Source: Nocardioides oceani
GTDB lineage: Bacteria; Actinomycetota; Actinomycetes; Propionibacteriales; Nocardioidaceae
Assembly: GCF_030412965.1 (NCBI RefSeq)
Contig: NZ_JAUHJQ010000014.1
Location: 1-64,000 of the forward strand
Direction of reading: 5' to 3'
Length of the DNA stretch: 64,000 bases
The notes beneath the pieces were generated by a model, which worked only from the letters and a program-made list of their open reading frames with translations, made no database searches and was not told where the DNA came from. Position numbers and translations under genes: made by a program. Shown here in pieces: positions 1 through 7,906 of this stretch; positions within the stretch are counted from its first letter, which is position 1; every line of letters starts with the position of its first letter.

Positions 1-297
1 AGAATCATTGTCAAAGACACCATCAACCAACCCCACCACCCGAAAGCGATGAAAGTCAGCCGACGGGGCATAACAAACTAATTCGTCGACTATGACACAC
101 TGTTGAGTTCTCAAGGATCACTTGCGCTCCGCCCGTTTCCCTTGCGGGCCGGCCCGGAGGCAACCTGCAGAAACTTACCGGTTCCGGTCCTCCTGCGCAA
201 CTCCGGGGAGCTGGGCTTTCTCGGTGGACCCGAGCCGGAACGGCTGCTCCGGGTCCTGCTGGCCTGTCGGCCGGCCCGGAGCCGCGTTCTGCGGCGA
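1..297 (-). promoter_or_regulatory. rRNA operon 5' leader (16S rRNA gene off the left edge)
   Basis: Read on the minus strand, this stretch is far more AT-rich at its far end than the rest of the window. It carries the string TTGAGAACTCAACAGTGTG (plus-strand positions about 97-115), which is the hallmark of actinobacterial rrn leaders. In mycobacteria the equivalent TTGAGAACTC segment is treated as the boxA-type antitermination site. GC-rich stem-forming sequence precedes it (about 125-300). The leader runs off the left edge, so the 16S gene should begin shortly beyond base 1. The long open frames that cross it on either strand look like GC artefacts. There is no protein gene in bases 1-333. 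Confidence 0.8.
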
Positions 298-303
298 GAG
301 AGA

Positions 304-332
304 ACACTACACGCGACCTCGGGACGCGCCAA
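304..332 (-). promoter_or_regulatory. rRNA operon promoter
   Basis: On the minus strand a -35 hexamer TTGGCG (332-327) and a -10 hexamer TAGTGT (309-304) are separated by exactly 17 bp. The predicted start is near 297, upstream of the rRNA leader. The -35 begins directly after the mpg stop codon (334-336), so the rRNA promoter abuts the end of the arginine operon transcript. This is a sequence-based prediction; a second rrn promoter upstream inside mpg cannot be excluded. Confidence 0.7.
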
Positions 333-333
333 A

Positions 334-948
334 TCAGCCGGTGGTGCGCTCCCCGCGCGGCTTGGCTGGGCGGTACGGCGAGACGGTCGGGTGCCCGGTC
401 ACCCAGAACCGCCAGGGCCGGTCGGGGGCCCCGCGCAGGCCGACGCGGGGGCCGGTCGACCACTCGGGCGCCGGGTCCCCCGGCTCGAGCACCAGCGGTC
501 CGCGGGCCAGGTCGGTCCCGTCGTGCTCGAGCGTGATGCCCAGCGCGCGGCACAGCCGGGCGGGTCCCCGCGCGAGGTCGCGGTCGCGGGCACCGGGTCG
601 TCGCGCCCGGGCGGTCGCGACGCCCTCGACGACCTCCCCTGCTCGGAGGAGCACAGCGCTGGGGTCGCCCTCGGCTCCGGTCACCACGTTGCAGCACACG
701 TGCATGCCATAGGTGAAGTAGCAGTAGAGGTGCGCCGGCGGGCCGAACATCGTCGCGTTGCGCCGGGTCATCCCCCGGTAGGCGTGCGATCCCGGGTCCG
801 CCGGGCCGGCGTACGCCTCGACCTCGGTGAGCCGCACCGCCACGTCGCCGTGCCGGACGACGGCGCCCAGCAGCGTGGGCGCGACCTCCTCGACCGGCCC
901 CGCGAGGAGGCCGGCCAGCTTGTCGTGCCGGTCAGCCGAGCCGGGCAC
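334..948 (-). CDS. mpg: 3-methyladenine DNA glycosylase (AAG/MPG family)
   Basis: A 204-residue protein of the AAG/MPG fold, which removes alkylated purines by base flipping as the first step of base excision repair. The family core is visible at residues 40-70: TEVEAYAGPADPGSHAYRG, with the glutamate that activates the attacking water, followed by RNATMFGPPAHLYCYFTYGM. Length matches the family (about 190-210). The GTG start lies inside the end of argH (17-bp overlap), so it is probably the last gene of the arginine operon by coupling. Its stop codon touches the rRNA promoter. A link to arginine metabolism is not implied; the position looks like co-transcription only. Confidence 0.9.
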   Translation of the reverse strand: MPGSADRHDKLAGLLAGPVEEVAPTLLGAVVRHGDVAVRLTEVEAYAGPADPGSHAYRGMTRRNATMFGPPAHLYCYFTYGMHVCCNVVTGAEGDPSAVLLRAGEVVEGVATARARRPGARDRDLARGPARLCRALGITLEHDGTDLARGPLVLEPGDPAPEWSTGPRVGLRGAPDRPWRFWVTGHPTVSPYRPAKPRGERTTG

Positions 949-2356
949 GGTACGACGCCGCGCGCTCGGTCAGCTCGGCCAGCTGCTCCCGCACGCGGAC
1001 CGGGGCGGTCCCGCCGCGGCCGTCCCGCGAGGCGACCGAGCCCTCGGCGGTGAGCACCTCGCGAACCGCGGGCGTCAGGTGGGGCGAGATCGCGGCGAGC
1101 TGGTCGTCGCCGAGCTCGTGCAGCTCGATCCCCTGCTGCTCGCACTCACGTACGCAGGCGCCGGCGAGCTCGTGGGCGACCCGGAACGGGACGTCCTGGC
1201 GCACCAGCCACTCCGCGACGTCCGTGGCGAGCGAGAACCCCTGCGGGGCGAGCTCGGCCAGGCGCTCGCGGTCAAAGACGAGGGTGGCGACCATGCCGGT
1301 GAAGGCCGGCAGGAGGACCTCGAGGGTGTCGACGGAGTCGAAGACCGGCTCCTTGTCCTCCTGCAGGTCGCGGTTGTAGGCCAGCGGGAGCGCCTTGAGG
1401 GTGGCCATCAACCCGGTCAGGTTGCCGATGACCCGGCCGGCCTTGCCGCGCGCGAGCTCGGCGATGTCGGGGTTCTTCTTCTGCGGCATGATGCTCGACC
1501 CCGTCGACCACGAGTCGTGCAGCGTGACGAAGCCGAACTCCTTGGTGGCCCAGAGGATGACCTCCTCCGCCAACCGGCTGACGTCGACGCCGACCTGGGC
1601 GGCGACGAAGGCGAGCTCGGCGACGAAGTCGCGCGAGGCCGTGCCGTCGATGGAGTTGGCCGTCGACCCGGTGAAGCCCAGCTCGGCGGCGACGCCGGTC
1701 GGGTCGAGCCCGAGCGACTGACCGGCCAGCGCGCCCGAGCCGTACGGCGAGTCGGCGGCGACCCGCGCGTCCCAGTCGAGCAGCCGGTCGACGTCGCGCA
1801 GCAGCGGCCACGCGTGGGCCATCAGGTGGTGGGACAGCAGCACCGGCTGGGCGTGCTGCAGGTGCGTGCGGCCGGGCATGATCGTCGGCTCCGGCTCGAG
1901 GTGCTCGCGGGCCTGGCCGGCCAGCACGTCGACCAGGCCGAGCACCTGGCCGGCGACGACGCGGGCGTGGTCGCGCAGGAAGACCTTGAACAGGGTGGCG
2001 ATCTGGTCGTTGCGGCTGCGGCCGGCGCGGAGGCGACCGCCGACCTCCGGACCCACCTCCTCGAGGAGCAGCCGCTCGAGCGCGCCGTGGACGTCCTCGT
2101 CAGACAGGTCGGGGTGGAGCTCGCCGGCGGCGTACCGCTCCCCCAGGACGTCGAGCCCGCGCCGCAGCTCCGCGAGGTCGGCGTCGGAGAGCAGGCCGGC
2201 GCGGTGCAGCGCGTTGGCGTGCGCGCGGGAGCCGGCGAGGTCGTAGGGGGTGAGCCGCCAGTCGAAGTGGGTCGAGCGCGACAGCGCGTCCAGCTCCGGC
2301 GACGGGCCGCCGGCGAACCGGCCGCCCCAGAGCTTGCCCTCGTTGGTGGTGCTCAC
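932..2356 (-). CDS. argH: Argininosuccinate lyase
   Basis: A 474-residue member of the fumarase/aspartase superfamily that splits argininosuccinate into arginine and fumarate, the last step of arginine synthesis. The N-terminal KLWGGRFAGGPSPELD and the signature loop GSSIMPQKKNPD (about residues 286-297) are both present. The catalytic serine is in that loop. The GTG start directly follows the TAA of the upstream NUDIX gene, whose last codons supply an AGGAGGCAG ribosome site. It overlaps mpg by 17 bp. Homotetrameric cytosolic enzyme; the assignment is secure. Confidence 0.97.
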   Translation of the reverse strand: MSTTNEGKLWGGRFAGGPSPELDALSRSTHFDWRLTPYDLAGSRAHANALHRAGLLSDADLAELRRGLDVLGERYAAGELHPDLSDEDVHGALERLLLEEVGPEVGGRLRAGRSRNDQIATLFKVFLRDHARVVAGQVLGLVDVLAGQAREHLEPEPTIMPGRTHLQHAQPVLLSHHLMAHAWPLLRDVDRLLDWDARVAADSPYGSGALAGQSLGLDPTGVAAELGFTGSTANSIDGTASRDFVAELAFVAAQVGVDVSRLAEEVILWATKEFGFVTLHDSWSTGSSIMPQKKNPDIAELARGKAGRVIGNLTGLMATLKALPLAYNRDLQEDKEPVFDSVDTLEVLLPAFTGMVATLVFDRERLAELAPQGFSLATDVAEWLVRQDVPFRVAHELAGACVRECEQQGIELHELGDDQLAAISPHLTPAVREVLTAEGSVASRDGRGGTAPVRVREQLAELTERAASYRARLG

Positions 2357-2845
2357 TTACCTGCCTCCTCCGACCGCGTCGACCGCGGTCCGCATGATCC
2401 TCGTGAGGTCACCGCTCACGGCGGTGCCATCCTCGTCCAGCGCCTCGGGCGTCCACCACGCGGCCCGGTCGATCGTCCCCACCTCGAGCGGCTCGAGGCC
2501 GCCGAAGTGGACCTCCTGCCCGGGGGCGAGGTCGAGCCGGACCGCGAAGTACGTCTGGTCCTGCACCAGGTGCCACGGGCCCCAGTCGAACGCGACGGTC
2601 TCGCGGTGCAGCGGGCCCACCAGGTCGCCGGGCGCCACCTGGACGCCGGTCTCCTCGTGCATCTCCCGCGCCGCGGCGTCCACCAGCGGCTCACCGGGCT
2701 CCACGCCGCCGCCGATGGTGAACCAGTACGGCGAGCCGGGGTCGGCGGGGTCCCACCCGTGCAGGAGCAGGACCTCGCCGGCGGCGTTCACCGGCAGCAC
2801 GCGGGCGCAGGTGCGCTCGCGCACCGGGCGCGTGGAGGGGACCAT
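2357..2845 (-). CDS. NUDIX hydrolase inserted in the arginine operon
   Basis: A 162-residue NUDIX-fold protein. The Nudix box is complete at about residues 45-68: GGGVEPGEPLVDAAAREMHE continuing into ETGV, giving the metal-binding REMHEE core. Such enzymes hydrolyse nucleoside diphosphates linked to another moiety; the substrate cannot be read from the sequence. The ATG shares one base with the argG stop (TGATG), and its stop abuts the argH start, so it is translated within the operon. It is not a known arginine-pathway enzyme; a housekeeping role in nucleotide clean-up is one possibility. Start chosen because an upstream extension would run into argG. Confidence 0.88.
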   Translation of the reverse strand: MVPSTRPVRERTCARVLPVNAAGEVLLLHGWDPADPGSPYWFTIGGGVEPGEPLVDAAAREMHEETGVQVAPGDLVGPLHRETVAFDWGPWHLVQDQTYFAVRLDLAPGQEVHFGGLEPLEVGTIDRAAWWTPEALDEDGTAVSGDLTRIMRTAVDAVGGGR

Positions 2846-4278
2846 CAGTCGGTGCCGAACTCCATCGCCGCGGCGTCGAGCGCCTCCTCCTCGGTGCCGG
2901 GGGCGTACGCCGGGTTGTCGGTGATCCGGTCGTAGCCGCCGGCCGGGAGCTCCCCGAACAGCGTGCCGTTCTCGACGAGCACCTGGCCCTGGTCGAGCGG
3001 CTGCCCGGCGTACTGCTCGAGCTTGGCGCGCGAGTCGGCGATGTCGAGGTTGCGCATGGTGAGCTGGCCGATCCGGTCGACCGGACCGAACGCGGCGTTC
3101 TCGGTGCGCTCCATCGACAGCTTGTCGGGGTGGTAGGAGAACGCCGGGCCGTCGGTGGCGAGCACGGTGTAGTCCTCGCCGCGGCGCAGCCGGATCGTCA
3201 CCTCGCCGGTGACCAGCGAGGCGATCCAGCGCTGGATCGACTCGCGGATCATCAGCGCCTGCGGGTCCAGCCAGCGGCCCTCGTAGAGCAGCCGGCCGAG
3301 GCGACGGCCCTCGCTGTGGTAGCTGGCGATGGTGTCCTCGTTGTGCACGGCGTTGACGAGCCGCTCGTAGGCGATCCACAGCAGCGCCATCCCCGGCGCC
3401 TCGTAGATGCCGCGGGACTTGGCCTCGATGATCCGGTTCTCGATCTGGTCGGACATGCCCAGCCCGTGGCGGCCGCCGATGGTGTTGGCCTCGTGCACCA
3501 GCGCCACCGGGTCGTCGTACGTCGTCCCGTCGATCGCCACCGGCCGACCGGCCTCGAAGCGGATCGTGACGTCCTCGGTCGCGATGTCGACCGAGGGGTC
3601 CCAGAACTTCACGCCCATGATCGGCTCGACGGTCTCCAGGGAGACGTCGAGGTGCTCGAGGGTCTTGGCCTCGTGGGTCGCGCCCCAGATGTTGGCGTCG
3701 GTGGAGTACGCCTTCTCCTTGCTGTCGCGGTAGGGCAGCCCGTGCTCGGTGAGCCACTGGCTCATCTCGGCGCGACCGCCGAGCTCGGTGACGAAGTCGT
3801 GGTCGAGCCACGGCTTGTAGATGCGCAGGTCGGGGTTGGCCAGCAGCCCGTAGCGGTAGAACCGCTCGATGTCGTTGCCCTTGAAGGTCGATCCGTCGCC
3901 CCAGATGTCGACGCCGTCGGCCTGCATGGCGCGCACCAGCATCGTGCCGGTGACGGCACGGCCCAGCGGGGTGGTGTTGAAGTAGGCCCGGCCGCCGGAG
4001 CGGATGTGGAACGCGCCGCACGCCAGCGCGGCCAGCCCCTCCTCGACGAGCGGGAGGCGGCAGTCGACCGCGCGCGCGATCTCCGCGCCGTACTGCAGGG
4101 CCCGGTCGGGGACGCCGGAGATGTCGGGCTCGTCGTACTGCCCGATGTCGGCGGTGTAGGTGCAGGGCACGGCGCCCTTGTCGCGCATCCACGCGACGGC
4201 GACGGAGGTGTCCAGGCCGCCGGAGAACGCGATGCCGACGCGCTCACCCTTCGGCAGCGTGGTGAGGACCTTGCTCAC
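2845..4278 (-). CDS. argG: Argininosuccinate synthase, Escherichia coli-type (long form)
   Basis: A 477-residue ATP-dependent ligase joining citrulline and aspartate. The N-type ATP pyrophosphatase P-loop AFSGGLDTS is near residue 15. Long stretches match the E. coli enzyme from memory, including YFNTTPLGRAVTGTMLV, GDGSTFKGNDIERFYRYG and GGRHGLGMSDQIENRI. This is the longer type-2 class (E. coli 447 residues) rather than the about 400-residue class of mycobacteria and streptomycetes. GTG start one base after the argR stop. The C-terminus is slightly longer than in E. coli and acidic. Function certain; the subtype is recalled family knowledge. Confidence 0.97.
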   Translation of the reverse strand: MSKVLTTLPKGERVGIAFSGGLDTSVAVAWMRDKGAVPCTYTADIGQYDEPDISGVPDRALQYGAEIARAVDCRLPLVEEGLAALACGAFHIRSGGRAYFNTTPLGRAVTGTMLVRAMQADGVDIWGDGSTFKGNDIERFYRYGLLANPDLRIYKPWLDHDFVTELGGRAEMSQWLTEHGLPYRDSKEKAYSTDANIWGATHEAKTLEHLDVSLETVEPIMGVKFWDPSVDIATEDVTIRFEAGRPVAIDGTTYDDPVALVHEANTIGGRHGLGMSDQIENRIIEAKSRGIYEAPGMALLWIAYERLVNAVHNEDTIASYHSEGRRLGRLLYEGRWLDPQALMIRESIQRWIASLVTGEVTIRLRRGEDYTVLATDGPAFSYHPDKLSMERTENAAFGPVDRIGQLTMRNLDIADSRAKLEQYAGQPLDQGQVLVENGTLFGELPAGGYDRITDNPAYAPGTEEEALDAAAMEFGTD

Positions 4279-4279
4279 T

Positions 4280-4819
4280 TCAGATCTCCTTGAGGGGGCT
4301 GGTGGGGGCGGAGGAGTCGGCCAGGGCGAGGAAGCGCTGCGCGAGCGCGTCGCCCCCGGCCGGGTCGCGCCCGATGACGAGGATCGTGTCGTCCCCGGCG
4401 ATGGTGCCGAGGACGTCGGGGAGGCCGGCGCCGTCGAAGGCGGAGCCGAGGTACTGCGCGGCGCCCGGCGGGGTGCGCAGGACGACCAGGTTGGCGCTCG
4501 CCTCCGCGGAGACGAGCAGCTCACCGAGCAGGCGGGAGAGCCGCTGCGAGGCCGCGGCGGTGTCGGTCGGCGCCGCCGGGCGCCGGTCCCCGCCCTCGGC
4601 GGGCACGGCGTAGACCAGCGCGCCGGAGGACGCGCGGACCTTCACCGCGTCGAGCTCGACGAGGTCGCGCGAGAGGGTCGCCTGGGTGACGCGGACGCCG
4701 CTCTCGGCGAGGGCGTCAGCCAGCTCGGACTGCGAGCGGATCTCGCGGTGCGTGACCAGCTCGACGATCCGGCGGTGCCGGGCGTTCTTCGTGGCCGGGC
4801 GCAGCGCGTGCTCGGTCAT
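4280..4819 (-). CDS. argR: Arginine repressor ArgR
   Basis: A 179-residue arginine-responsive repressor. The N-terminal winged helix-turn-helix spans about residues 12-75, with SQSELADALAESGV followed by VTQATLSRDLVEL. The C-terminal oligomerisation and arginine-binding domain carries the GDDT motif (about residue 145), whose aspartates bind arginine in characterised ArgR hexamers. Its ATG overlaps the argF stop by one base (TGATG), and argG follows one base after its stop. It therefore autoregulates if it binds the operator proposed upstream of argC. The N-terminus is slightly extended relative to E. coli. Confidence 0.96.
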   Translation of the reverse strand: MTEHALRPATKNARHRRIVELVTHREIRSQSELADALAESGVRVTQATLSRDLVELDAVKVRASSGALVYAVPAEGGDRRPAAPTDTAAASQRLSRLLGELLVSAEASANLVVLRTPPGAAQYLGSAFDGAGLPDVLGTIAGDDTILVIGRDPAGGDALAQRFLALADSSAPTSPLKEI

Positions 4820-5754
4820 CACCGCTCCCCCGCCCCGGCCCTCTCGAGGAGCCAGGCGAGCACGGCCTTCTGGGCGTGGCGGCGGTTCTCCGCCTCGTCC
4901 CACGCGACGCTCTGGATGCCGTCGAGGACCTCCGCGGCGATCTCCTTGCCGCGGTACGCCGGCAGGCAGTGCATCGCGATCGCGTCCGGCTCGGCCGTCT
5001 CGAAGAGCGCCTGGGTGACGGCGTACGGCGCGAACACCTCGGTGCGCGCCGCGGCCTCCTCCTCCTTGCCCATCGAGACCCAGGTGTCGGTGACGACCAC
5101 GTCGGAGCCCGCGGCGGCCTCCCGCGGGTCGACGACCCAGGTCGCGGAGCCGCCGGTCTGCTCGCCGATCTCGTTGGCACGCGCGAAGACCTCGTCGGAG
5201 GGGACGTAGCCCTCCGGTGCGCTGATCCGCACGTGCATGCCGGCGGTGGCGCCGGCGAGCAGCCACGAGCTCCCCATGTTGCACGCGCCGTCGCCGAAGA
5301 AGGTCACGGTGAGCCCGGCGAGCTGCGGCTTGTGCTCGCGGACCGTCATCAGGTCCGCGAGCAGCTGGCAGGGGTGGAAGTCGTCGGTGAGCGCGTTGAC
5401 GACCGGTACGCCGGCGTGCGCGGCCATCTCCTCCAGGTCGGACTGGTGGAAGGTCCGCCAGGCGATCGCGGCCGCCTGGCGGCCGAGGATGCGGGCGACG
5501 TCGGCGACCGACTCGCGGTGGCCGATGCCGGCCAGCGCGCCGTCGACGAGCATCGGGAACCCGCCGAGCTCGGCCACGCCGGCACCGAAGGAGACCTGGG
5601 TGCGCAGGGTCGGCTTGTCGAAGACCATCGCGACGGTCCGCGGACCCTCGAGAGGGCGGTGCTCGAAGGGCGCGGCCTTCATGGCCGCGGCCAGCTCGAG
5701 GACCTCGGCCTGCTCGGCCGGGGAGAGGTCGTCGTCGCGGAGCAGGTGGCGCAT
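4819..5754 (-). CDS. argF: Ornithine carbamoyltransferase
   Basis: A 311-residue anabolic ornithine transcarbamylase making citrulline from ornithine and carbamoyl phosphate. The carbamoyl-phosphate loop is seen as FDKPTLRTQVSF, a conservative variant of the usual S-T-R-T-R-x-S-F motif. The FHPCQLLADLMT and HCLPAYRG motifs for carbamoyl phosphate and ornithine are intact. ATG at 5754 overlaps the argD stop by one base. Replacement of the first loop serine by lysine (DKPTLRT) and of the later arginine by glutamine is seen in other actinobacterial sequences to my recollection. Confidence 0.95.
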   Translation of the reverse strand: MRHLLRDDDLSPAEQAEVLELAAAMKAAPFEHRPLEGPRTVAMVFDKPTLRTQVSFGAGVAELGGFPMLVDGALAGIGHRESVADVARILGRQAAAIAWRTFHQSDLEEMAAHAGVPVVNALTDDFHPCQLLADLMTVREHKPQLAGLTVTFFGDGACNMGSSWLLAGATAGMHVRISAPEGYVPSDEVFARANEIGEQTGGSATWVVDPREAAAGSDVVVTDTWVSMGKEEEAAARTEVFAPYAVTQALFETAEPDAIAMHCLPAYRGKEIAAEVLDGIQSVAWDEAENRRHAQKAVLAWLLERAGAGER

Positions 5755-6965
5755 CAGGACCCACCTCCGGCGTCGGCCGGCGCGCCCATCGCGTCGTCGA
5801 GGATGGCCGGCCACGCGGCCAGCAGCGCGTCGGCGTCGTCGTCGGTGAGGACCAGCGGCGGCACCAGGCGGAGCCGGTGGGGCGCGGTGTTGTTGAGCAC
5901 GAAGCCGTGCCGCAGCCCCGCCGCGACGACGTCGGCGGCAGCCTCGGTCGCGAGGTCGAGGCCGATCATCAGGCCCTCCCCCCGCACCTCGGTGACCCGC
6001 GGGTCGGCCGCGAGGCCGTCGCGGAGCTTCTGGCCCAGGACGCTCGCCCGCTCCAGGAGGCCCTCGGCCTCGATGGTGCCGATGACGGCCAGGCCGGCGG
6101 CGCAGGCGACGGGGTTGCCGCCGAAGGTGGTGCCGTGGTTGCCGGGCTGGAGCAGCGCGCCGGCCTCGCCGAGGCCGATGCAGGCACCGATCGGGAAGCC
6201 GCCGCCGAGGCCCTTGGCCACGGTGACCACGTCGGCGCGGACGCCCTCGGAGGCGAACCAGCGGCCGGTGCGGCCCATGCCGGTCTGCACCTCGTCGATC
6301 CACAGCAGCGCGCCGTGCTCGTCGGCGACGGCGCGCGCCGCCGCGAGGTAGCCCTCGGGCGGGACGACGACACCGGCCTCGCCCTGGATCGGCTCGACCA
6401 GGACGGCCGCCGTGCGGTCGGTGACCGCGGCGGCGAGCGCGTCGGCGTCGCCGTACGGCACGAAGGTGACCTCGCCGGGCAGCGGCTCGAACGGCGTGCG
6501 GTAGGCCTCCTTGGAGGTCAGCGCCAGCGCGCCCATGGTGCGGCCGTGGAAGCCGCCCTCGGTGGCGACCACGTGCGTGCGGCCGGTCCGGCGGGTGAGC
6601 TTGAACGCAGCCTCGTTGGCCTCGGCGCCCGAGTTGGTGAAGAACACCCGGCCCTCGGCGCGGGTCCCGCCGCCGACGAGCTCGAGGAGCTTCTCGGCCA
6701 GCGCGAGCTGCGGCTCGGTCGTGAAGAAGTTCGAGACGTGGCCGAGCGTCTGCAGCTGCGTGGTCACGGCGTCGACCAGCGCCGGGTGGGCGTGGCCCAG
6801 CGCGTTGACCGCGATGCCGCCGAGGAAGTCGACGTACTCCCGGCCCTCGGCGTCCCACACGTGCGCGCCGGCGCCGCGGACGAGCTCGAGCTTGGGCGGG
6901 CCGAAGGTGTTCATCAGGCTGGCGGCGTACCGCTCCTGGGCCTGCTGGGTGCTGTCGCTGCTCAC
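5754..6965 (-). CDS. argD: Acetylornithine aminotransferase
   Basis: A 403-residue class-III PLP aminotransferase converting N-acetylglutamate semialdehyde to N-acetylornithine. Family landmarks are NSGAEANEAAFKL (phosphate and cofactor binding), LWIDEVQTGMGRTG (the aspartate contacting the PLP ring) and TVAKGLGGGFPIGA with the Schiff-base lysine. GTG start forms a GTGA overlap with the argB stop. The C-terminus ends in a short Ala/Gly tail. In other bacteria ArgD can also act on succinyl-diaminopimelate; nothing here decides that. Confidence 0.96.
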   Translation of the reverse strand: MSSDSTQQAQERYAASLMNTFGPPKLELVRGAGAHVWDAEGREYVDFLGGIAVNALGHAHPALVDAVTTQLQTLGHVSNFFTTEPQLALAEKLLELVGGGTRAEGRVFFTNSGAEANEAAFKLTRRTGRTHVVATEGGFHGRTMGALALTSKEAYRTPFEPLPGEVTFVPYGDADALAAAVTDRTAAVLVEPIQGEAGVVVPPEGYLAAARAVADEHGALLWIDEVQTGMGRTGRWFASEGVRADVVTVAKGLGGGFPIGACIGLGEAGALLQPGNHGTTFGGNPVACAAGLAVIGTIEAEGLLERASVLGQKLRDGLAADPRVTEVRGEGLMIGLDLATEAAADVVAAGLRHGFVLNNTAPHRLRLVPPLVLTDDDADALLAAWPAILDDAMGAPADAGGGS

Positions 6966-7906
6966 TGGGAGTCCCTCACCTTCCGGGTCTTGGTCTCGAC
7001 GCCCGGGAGGACCTGGGTGCCGACGCCCTCCTTGGTGAAGAGCTCGAGGATGACGGCGTGCGGCTCGCGGCCGTCGACGACGGTCGCCCGCGGGACGCCC
7101 TCCTGGACGGCCTTGAGGCAGGCGCCCATCTTGGGGACCATGCCGGACGCGAGGGTCGGCATCAGCTCGGTGAGCGCCTCGGGGCTGATCTCCCCGATGA
7201 CGTCGGTGGGGTCCGGCCAGTCGAGGTAGAGCCCCTCGACGTCGGTGAGGACCAGGAGCTTCTCGGCCTTCAGCGCGACGGCGAGCGCGGCGGCCGCGGT
7301 GTCGGCGTTGACGTTGTGGACGGTGCCGTCCACGTCGGGGGCGACGCTCGAGACGACCGGGATCCGGCCCGCCTCGATCAGGTCGAGCACCGACTCCGGG
7401 CGGACGCTGGTCACCTCGCCGACGAGGCCGAGGTCGACCTCCTCCCCGTCCACGACGGTGGTCGCCGGGACCGCGGTGAACAGCCCGGCGTCCTCGCCCG
7501 AGCAGCCGACCGCGAGCGGGCCGTGCTCGTTGATGAGGCCCACGAGCTCGCGCTGCACCTGGCCGACCAGCACCATCCGGACGACGTCCATCGCCTCGGG
7601 GGTGGTCACGCGCAGGCCGCCGCGGAACTCCGACTCGATGCCCAGCTTGTCCAGCATCGAGGAGATCTGGGGGCCGCCGCCGTGGACGACGACCGGCTTG
7701 AAGCCCGCGAAGCGGAGGAACGCGATGTCCTCGGCGAAGGCGCGCTTGAGCGTGTCGTCGGTCATGGCGTTGCCGCCGTACTTCACCACGACGATCTTGC
7801 CGTGGTACTGCTTCAGCCACGGCAGGGCGGCCGCGAGCGTGCGCGCCTTGGCCTGGTCGGGCTTGCTGGTGTCGAAGGCGCCCGTGGGGCTGCTGGAGTC
7901 GTTCAT
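6962..7906 (-). CDS. argB: Acetylglutamate kinase
   Basis: A 314-residue amino-acid kinase that phosphorylates N-acetylglutamate. The N-terminal VVVKYGGNAM carries the catalytic lysine and VVHGGGPQIS the second glycine-rich loop. NVNADTAAAALAVALKAEKL is the nucleotide-side motif. An N-terminal helix of about 25 residues precedes the core, the feature associated with hexameric arginine-inhibited forms, so feedback inhibition by arginine is likely. Start ATG is in a 4-bp ATGA overlap with argJ. Cytosolic. Confidence 0.96.
   Translation of the reverse strand: MNDSSSPTGAFDTSKPDQAKARTLAAALPWLKQYHGKIVVVKYGGNAMTDDTLKRAFAEDIAFLRFAGFKPVVVHGGGPQISSMLDKLGIESEFRGGLRVTTPEAMDVVRMVLVGQVQRELVGLINEHGPLAVGCSGEDAGLFTAVPATTVVDGEEVDLGLVGEVTSVRPESVLDLIEAGRIPVVSSVAPDVDGTVHNVNADTAAAALAVALKAEKLLVLTDVEGLYLDWPDPTDVIGEISPEALTELMPTLASGMVPKMGACLKAVQEGVPRATVVDGREPHAVILELFTKEGVGTQVLPGVETKTRKVRDSQ

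Noticed and set aside
1..333. Part of 16S rRNA or a tRNA inside the window
   Set aside because: Only leader sequence is present; no 16S start motif or cloverleaf could be found.
103..1053. Plus-strand open frame across the rRNA leader and promoter
   Set aside because: It covers a non-coding leader with rRNA landmarks and antisense mpg; no protein similarity recognisable.
827..2935. 702-codon open frame on the plus strand across argH and argG
   Set aside because: It is the antisense of argH/NUDIX/argG. Composition is low-complexity Arg/Gly/Val/Asp with no domain, as expected from GC-rich third positions.
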